The notes beneath the pieces were generated by a model, which was not told where the DNA came from, made no database searches, and saw only the letters and a list, made by a program, of their open reading frames with translations. A program made the translations under genes and the position numbers. Positions 62,390 to 64,000 of a stretch of DNA of 64,000 bases are shown in pieces (positions within the stretch are counted from its first letter, which is position 1; every line of letters starts with the position of its first letter). This DNA comes from Gemmatimonas sp. (GTDB lineage Bacteria > Gemmatimonadota > Gemmatimonadetes > Gemmatimonadales > Gemmatimonadaceae), in the NCBI RefSeq assembly GCF_031426495.1, contig NZ_JANPLK010000001.1, forward strand, positions 116,538 to 180,537, in the 5' to 3' direction.

Positions 62390-62620
62390 CTCGCTGGTAA
62401 CCACGCGACGACGTACGACACTGTACGACCTCGCGCCCGATTTCTCGTGCGGGCGAGATTCCCACCCCGCAGCATCACGCCGGGCCCGGCGTTGCGATGA
62501 CAAGTCCTCCGACCGTAGACCTTCAGGCGAACTTATCTCAAGCACCTCTGCTTGGGGGACGGTTCGCCGCTTGTGTGGCCCATGGTGACGTCCGTTCTGC
62601 CTCCGACGTGGCTCTGCCGC

Positions 62621-63736
62621 ATGCTTGTCCCGTCCTTCGCCCTTTCCGTGTATCTCTCTTCGACGGACCTCGACGCCCTCGCGGCGTGCCTTGATGCGTT
62701 TAATCCCGCGCGGCTCGTCCTTGCGCGGGAGGCCAGCAATCTTGAGGTGAAGGACTTGGCGGCGCGTATCGGGACCACGCCGAGCGCGATCAGTCAGTTC
62801 GAGCACGGCGCCGCCAAGCCCAAGATCGAGACGCTTCTCCGGCTGGCGCTCGCAGTGGGCGTCCCCCCGGAGTTCTTCGCCGCCGCCGCGCCGCCGTCGC
62901 TGCCCGAGGCGCATTGCCACTTTCGCCGCCGCCGCGGCGCGACGAAGCGCGAGCAGCGCTACGTGCTCGCGCGCGGGCAGCTGGTGCAAGAAGTTGTGCA
63001 CTATCTGGCCGACTACTTGGAGTTCCCAGCCGAAGGCATTTCGGCACTGTCCCGCCCGGCCATGACCCTCGACGAGGCCGAGGCGCTCGCGAGCGCGGTC
63101 CGTGACGCGTGGGGGTTGGGATTCGGCCCGATCTCTGACATGGTGGGGTTGCTCGAAGCGTATGGGGTGATTCCAGTCGAGGTGCAGGGCCACTCGGAAC
63201 GGCTCGATGCCTTCTCGGTGTGGGCCGGCGGCCGACCGATGGTGTTCCTGTCGACCGACAGCCGCTCGGGCAGTCGGCGCCGATTTGACGCGGCGCATGA
63301 GCTAGGCCATCTAATCGCCCACCGGGACTGCATGGTCGGCGACCCCGGCTTGGAAGACGTCGCTAATCGGTTCGCGAGCGCCTTTTTGCTTCCCGCAAAT
63401 CCCTTCCGGGCGGAGTGCCCAACACGGCTCTCGTGGCCCATGTTGCGTACGCTCAAGCGCCGATGGGGGGTGTCGCTTCAAGCTATCGTGCGACGGGCGT
63501 TCGATCTCGGCGTCTACAGCGAGGCCACCTACCGGCGTGCCTATGTGCAGATCGGCCAGTACGGGTGGCGCACTCAGGAGCCGGATGAGCCCTCCTTCGA
63601 GCACCCGAGCCTGATCCAGCACGGCGTCGCGCAGCTTGAGCGGCACGGGCACGCTCCGGCCAAGATCGCTGAGACGCTGCGCCACGGCGACCGGCTCTTC
63701 AGCCAAGTTGTCTGGCCGAACGGGCGGGCCGAATAG
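62621..63736 (+). CDS. XRE-family regulator fused to ImmA/IrrE metallopeptidase
   Basis: 371-residue protein. An XRE helix-turn-helix (FNPARLVLAREASNLEVKDL, IGTTPSAISQFEHGAAKP) leads into a linker and an ImmA/IrrE zinc peptidase domain with HELGHLIAH and NRFASAFLLP. Such proteins cut a repressor or toxin on a stress signal, as in IrrE-DdrO and ImmA-ImmR of ICEBs1. ATG 62621 is chosen; the frame is open to 62552 without a better ribosome-binding site. The DNA-binding half likely recognises the palindrome at 61571-61586. An intrinsic terminator follows. Confidence 0.87.
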   Translation: MLVPSFALSVYLSSTDLDALAACLDAFNPARLVLAREASNLEVKDLAARIGTTPSAISQFEHGAAKPKIETLLRLALAVGVPPEFFAAAAPPSLPEAHCHFRRRRGATKREQRYVLARGQLVQEVVHYLADYLEFPAEGISALSRPAMTLDEAEALASAVRDAWGLGFGPISDMVGLLEAYGVIPVEVQGHSERLDAFSVWAGGRPMVFLSTDSRSGSRRRFDAAHELGHLIAHRDCMVGDPGLEDVANRFASAFLLPANPFRAECPTRLSWPMLRTLKRRWGVSLQAIVRRAFDLGVYSEATYRRAYVQIGQYGWRTQEPDEPSFEHPSLIQHGVAQLERHGHAPAKIAETLRHGDRLFSQVVWPNGRAE

Positions 63737-63768
63737 GCGACAGGTGCGGCCCTGAGGGTTGCATGGTC

Positions 63769-63823
63769 CCCCGGCCGGCGTGTCTTGAGGAGCTTCGGTC
63801 GCCGTTGCGGGGCTTTTGTTTTT
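63769..63823 (+). terminator. Intrinsic terminator after the ImmA/IrrE gene
   Basis: G+C-rich stem of ccccg and cggcg on the left (63769-63780) with cgccg and cgggg on the right (63800-63812), a ~19-nt loop and the tail cttttgttttt. Confidence 0.7.
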
Positions 63824-63867
63824 GGTAGAACTGTCAGTGCCGATTGAATATTGCACCGAAGATGGAG

Positions 63868-64000
63868 TGACCCCTCTTCGTTGGACAGTCAGGGGGTCGA
63901 GATTTGACCGGATGAAAGGGTGAGCGCGTGATCGGCCTCGAAGGCATTCGGTGACCGATAGTTCAAGGCAGAGTGCTGCCGCTTGTTGTTGTAGATGCTC
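63868..64000 (-). mobile_element. IS3-family element, right end, continuing beyond the window
   Basis: The sequence tgacccctcttcgttggaca at 63868-63887 looks like an IS3-type terminal repeat starting with TGA. The C-terminal part of an OrfB transposase starts just inside it and runs off the window. Confidence 0.65.
63889..64000 (-). CDS. IS3-family transposase OrfB, C-terminal part
   Basis: Partial frame ending at 63889 and entering from the right edge. It reads IYNNKRQHSALNYRSPNAFE, the standard C-terminal IS3 OrfB segment. It differs from the IS3 copy at 26-27 kb (TWYNRKRRHSTLGYVSPAEY), so it is another subgroup. Confidence 0.8.
   Translation of the reverse strand, partial: SIYNNKRQHSALNYRSPNAFEADHALTLSSGQISTP

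Noticed and set aside
62303..63298. 331-residue frame on the minus strand
   Set aside because: Antisense shadow of the XRE-ImmA/IrrE gene, which has the HELGH motif.

Overview
ORGANISM AND EVIDENCE. The window is high-GC bacterial DNA. The left 18 kb is ordinary chromosomal DNA: densely packed genes, a menaquinone-type UbiE/MenG methyltransferase, an NtrY-like sensor kinase, an eukaryotic-type Ser/Thr kinase, a VKOR/thioredoxin pair and a D-aminoacylase-family amidohydrolase. The style fits a Gemmatimonadota-like aerobic heterotroph. That placement is an inference from gene content only; no rRNA, tRNA or marker tree is available here.

LAYOUT. (1) 1-18.5 kb, core: NtrY-like kinase, two-domain Ser/Thr kinase, aldehyde dehydrogenase, diguanylate cyclase, acetate symporter with DUF485 partner, VKOR and thioredoxin-like protein, UbiE/MenG, phosphopantetheinyl transferase, MFS transporter, Thr/Ser exporter, FKBP lipoprotein, D-aminoacylase-like enzyme, glutamine cyclotransferase. 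(2) 18.5-27.4 kb, IS-damaged zone: comM lacks its 5' end at an IS630 relic. A Cys-rich fulvocin-C-like secreted protein is followed by an IS256 element. An intact DUF47-PiT phosphate uptake pair comes next, then a multicopper oxidase fragment cut by an IS3 element, with a second solitary IS3 end nearby. (3) 27.4-52.4 kb, accessory island with serine recombinases at both ends. It holds a double-HTH protein, a serine recombinase, a RecB/Cas4-like nuclease with a Cys cluster, a regulator/lipoprotein/TPR/regulator module with repeated operator-like boxes, an ECF sigma factor, a 1552-residue STAND NTPase with an N-terminal PD-(D/E)XK nuclease (Avs-like), a minimal CBASS operon (CD-NTase plus 4-TM effector), a HEPN protein, and two tandem serine recombinases with a 66-codon gene between them. 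(4) 52.4-64 kb, second accessory cassette: SEC-C/HNH-like protein, OLD nuclease with small downstream genes, DUF1353 secreted protein, DUF559-like nuclease, and an operator-controlled operon ending in an XRE-ImmA/IrrE protease. A diverged direct repeat (about 52.87-53.07 and 61.00-61.25 kb) brackets most of it. The window ends inside another IS3-type transposase.

HOW IT WORKS TOGETHER. The right half reads as a defence and mobility island. At least four nuclease or nucleotide-signalling modules that sense infection or act on nucleic acid lie among three serine recombinases and four to five IS remnants. Several accessory genes carry perfect palindromes immediately upstream (27639, 30859, 33359-33407, 39024-39061, 61571), which suggests tight individual control. 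The least described parts are the STAND nuclease with its hairpin leader, the recombinase pair with its small coupled gene, and the regulator/TPR/lipoprotein module.
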